Assembly (NCBI GenBank): GCA_028290925.1
Contig: JAQGIX010000134.1
Span: 1 to 5,385, forward strand
Length of the DNA stretch: 5,385 nt
Reading direction: 5' to 3'
Source of the DNA: Phenylobacterium sp.
GTDB lineage: Bacteria > Pseudomonadota > Alphaproteobacteria > Caulobacterales > Caulobacteraceae
The notes under the pieces were generated by a model. That model worked only from the letters and a program-made list of their open reading frames with translations, ran no database searches and had not been told where the DNA came from. A program made the translations under genes and the position numbers. Position 1 is the first letter of the stretch. The number at the start of each line of letters is the position of its first letter. Positions 5,119 through 5,385 of the stretch are shown here, piece after piece.

Positions 5119-5147
5119 TTGCAGGATCGCCCGTGCCAGCCTAGGTT
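5119..5147 (+). promoter_or_regulatory. Candidate popZ promoter
   Basis: TTGCAG (5119-5124) and TAGGTT (5142-5147) are 17 bases apart, and the first T, A and last T of the -10 match the consensus. The -10 lies in a small inverted repeat GCCTA-GGT-TAGGC (5139-5151). A GATTC site (5159-5163) lies just downstream, in the predicted leader, and could make expression sensitive to CcrM methylation and GcrA. No CtrA TTAA-N7-TTAA site is seen. Confidence 0.35.
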
Positions 5148-5191
5148 AGGCGCTCACGGATTCTCATTTCATTTGGCTCGGCGGCAGGCGC

Positions 5192-5385
5192 ATGGCGGAA
5201 CAGACCTCCCAGGAACCGACGATGGAGGAGATCCTGGCCTCCATCCGGCGGATCATCTCCGAGGACGAGACCCCCGAGGCCGAGGCCAAGGAGACGCCGC
5301 CGGCCGCCGTCGAGGCCGCTGCCGAGCCTGAGCCCGAACCGGCGCCCGCGCCGGTCGCCGAGGCGCCCGCCGCCGAGCCCGAGCC
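5192..5385 (+). CDS. popZ: Polar organising protein PopZ (DUF2497 family), N-terminal part; 3' end outside window
   Basis: PopZ self-assembles into a ribosome-excluding network at the cell pole. There it anchors the ParB-parS centromere and recruits polarity and cell-cycle regulators. The 64 complete codons begin MAEQTSQEPTMEEILASIRR, close to C. crescentus PopZ (MSDQSQEPTMEEIL, from memory). Residues 10-23 form the short amphipathic helix that binds client proteins, followed by IISEDE. From about residue 26 the sequence turns acidic and proline-rich (for example AEPEPEPAPAPVAEAPAAEPE-like runs), which is the disordered spacer controlling the material state of the microdomain. The oligomerising C-terminal helices lie beyond the window. 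The ATG at 5192 is set by homology; the ribosome site (GGCAGGCG) is weak. It follows the tolC-type gene by 124 bases with its own candidate promoter. Confidence 0.93.
   Translation, partial: MAEQTSQEPTMEEILASIRRIISEDETPEAEAKETPPAAVEAAAEPEPEPAPAPVAEAPAAEPE

Overview
The window looks like an ordinary chromosomal segment of an alphaproteobacterium in the Caulobacterales (Caulobacter or Phenylobacterium type). It is GC-rich with strong G/C bias at third codon positions. At its right end it carries the start of popZ, the polar-organising protein gene, directly after a TolC/RsaF-type outer-membrane factor gene and a protein-L-isoaspartate methyltransferase-like gene. I recall the same order in Caulobacter crescentus, with the methyltransferase-like gene, rsaFb and popZ at about CC_1317 to CC_1319. 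That comparison is from memory and was not searched.

Left part (1-1398, + strand): the C-terminal catalytic domain of an S9A prolyl oligopeptidase, cut by the window edge, is followed by a hairpin-bearing spacer and a stand-alone RpiB/LacAB-type sugar-phosphate isomerase whose active-site loop is unusual.

Middle part (1399-2760, all genes on the - strand): read from right to left there is a tRNA-Cys(GCA) with an encoded CCA end, then an XRE-family repressor-like protein with a possibly leaderless promoter, then two tiny genes. The tiny genes encode a 67-residue soluble protein and a 47-residue protein with one membrane segment; the second starts just after the first stops and uses a Shine-Dalgarno overlapping that stop codon. 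Spacers here hold inverted repeats and a probable dispersed intergenic element.

Right part (2846-5385, + strand): a 189-residue methyltransferase-like protein that has lost the AdoMet glycine-rich loop, then a complete 510-residue TolC-family protein, then the first 64 codons of popZ. The three genes are co-directional with spacers of 119 and 124 bases and candidate promoters in both, so they may be separately transcribed neighbours rather than one tight operon. TolC-type proteins are the outer-membrane exit of type I secretion (S-layer export in Caulobacter) and of drug efflux. PopZ organises the cell pole.

I see no mobile element, CRISPR array, phage gene or defence system. The least ordinary items are the degenerate methyltransferase kept beside tolC and popZ, the coupled micro-protein pair, and the RpiB with an altered CGTG loop.
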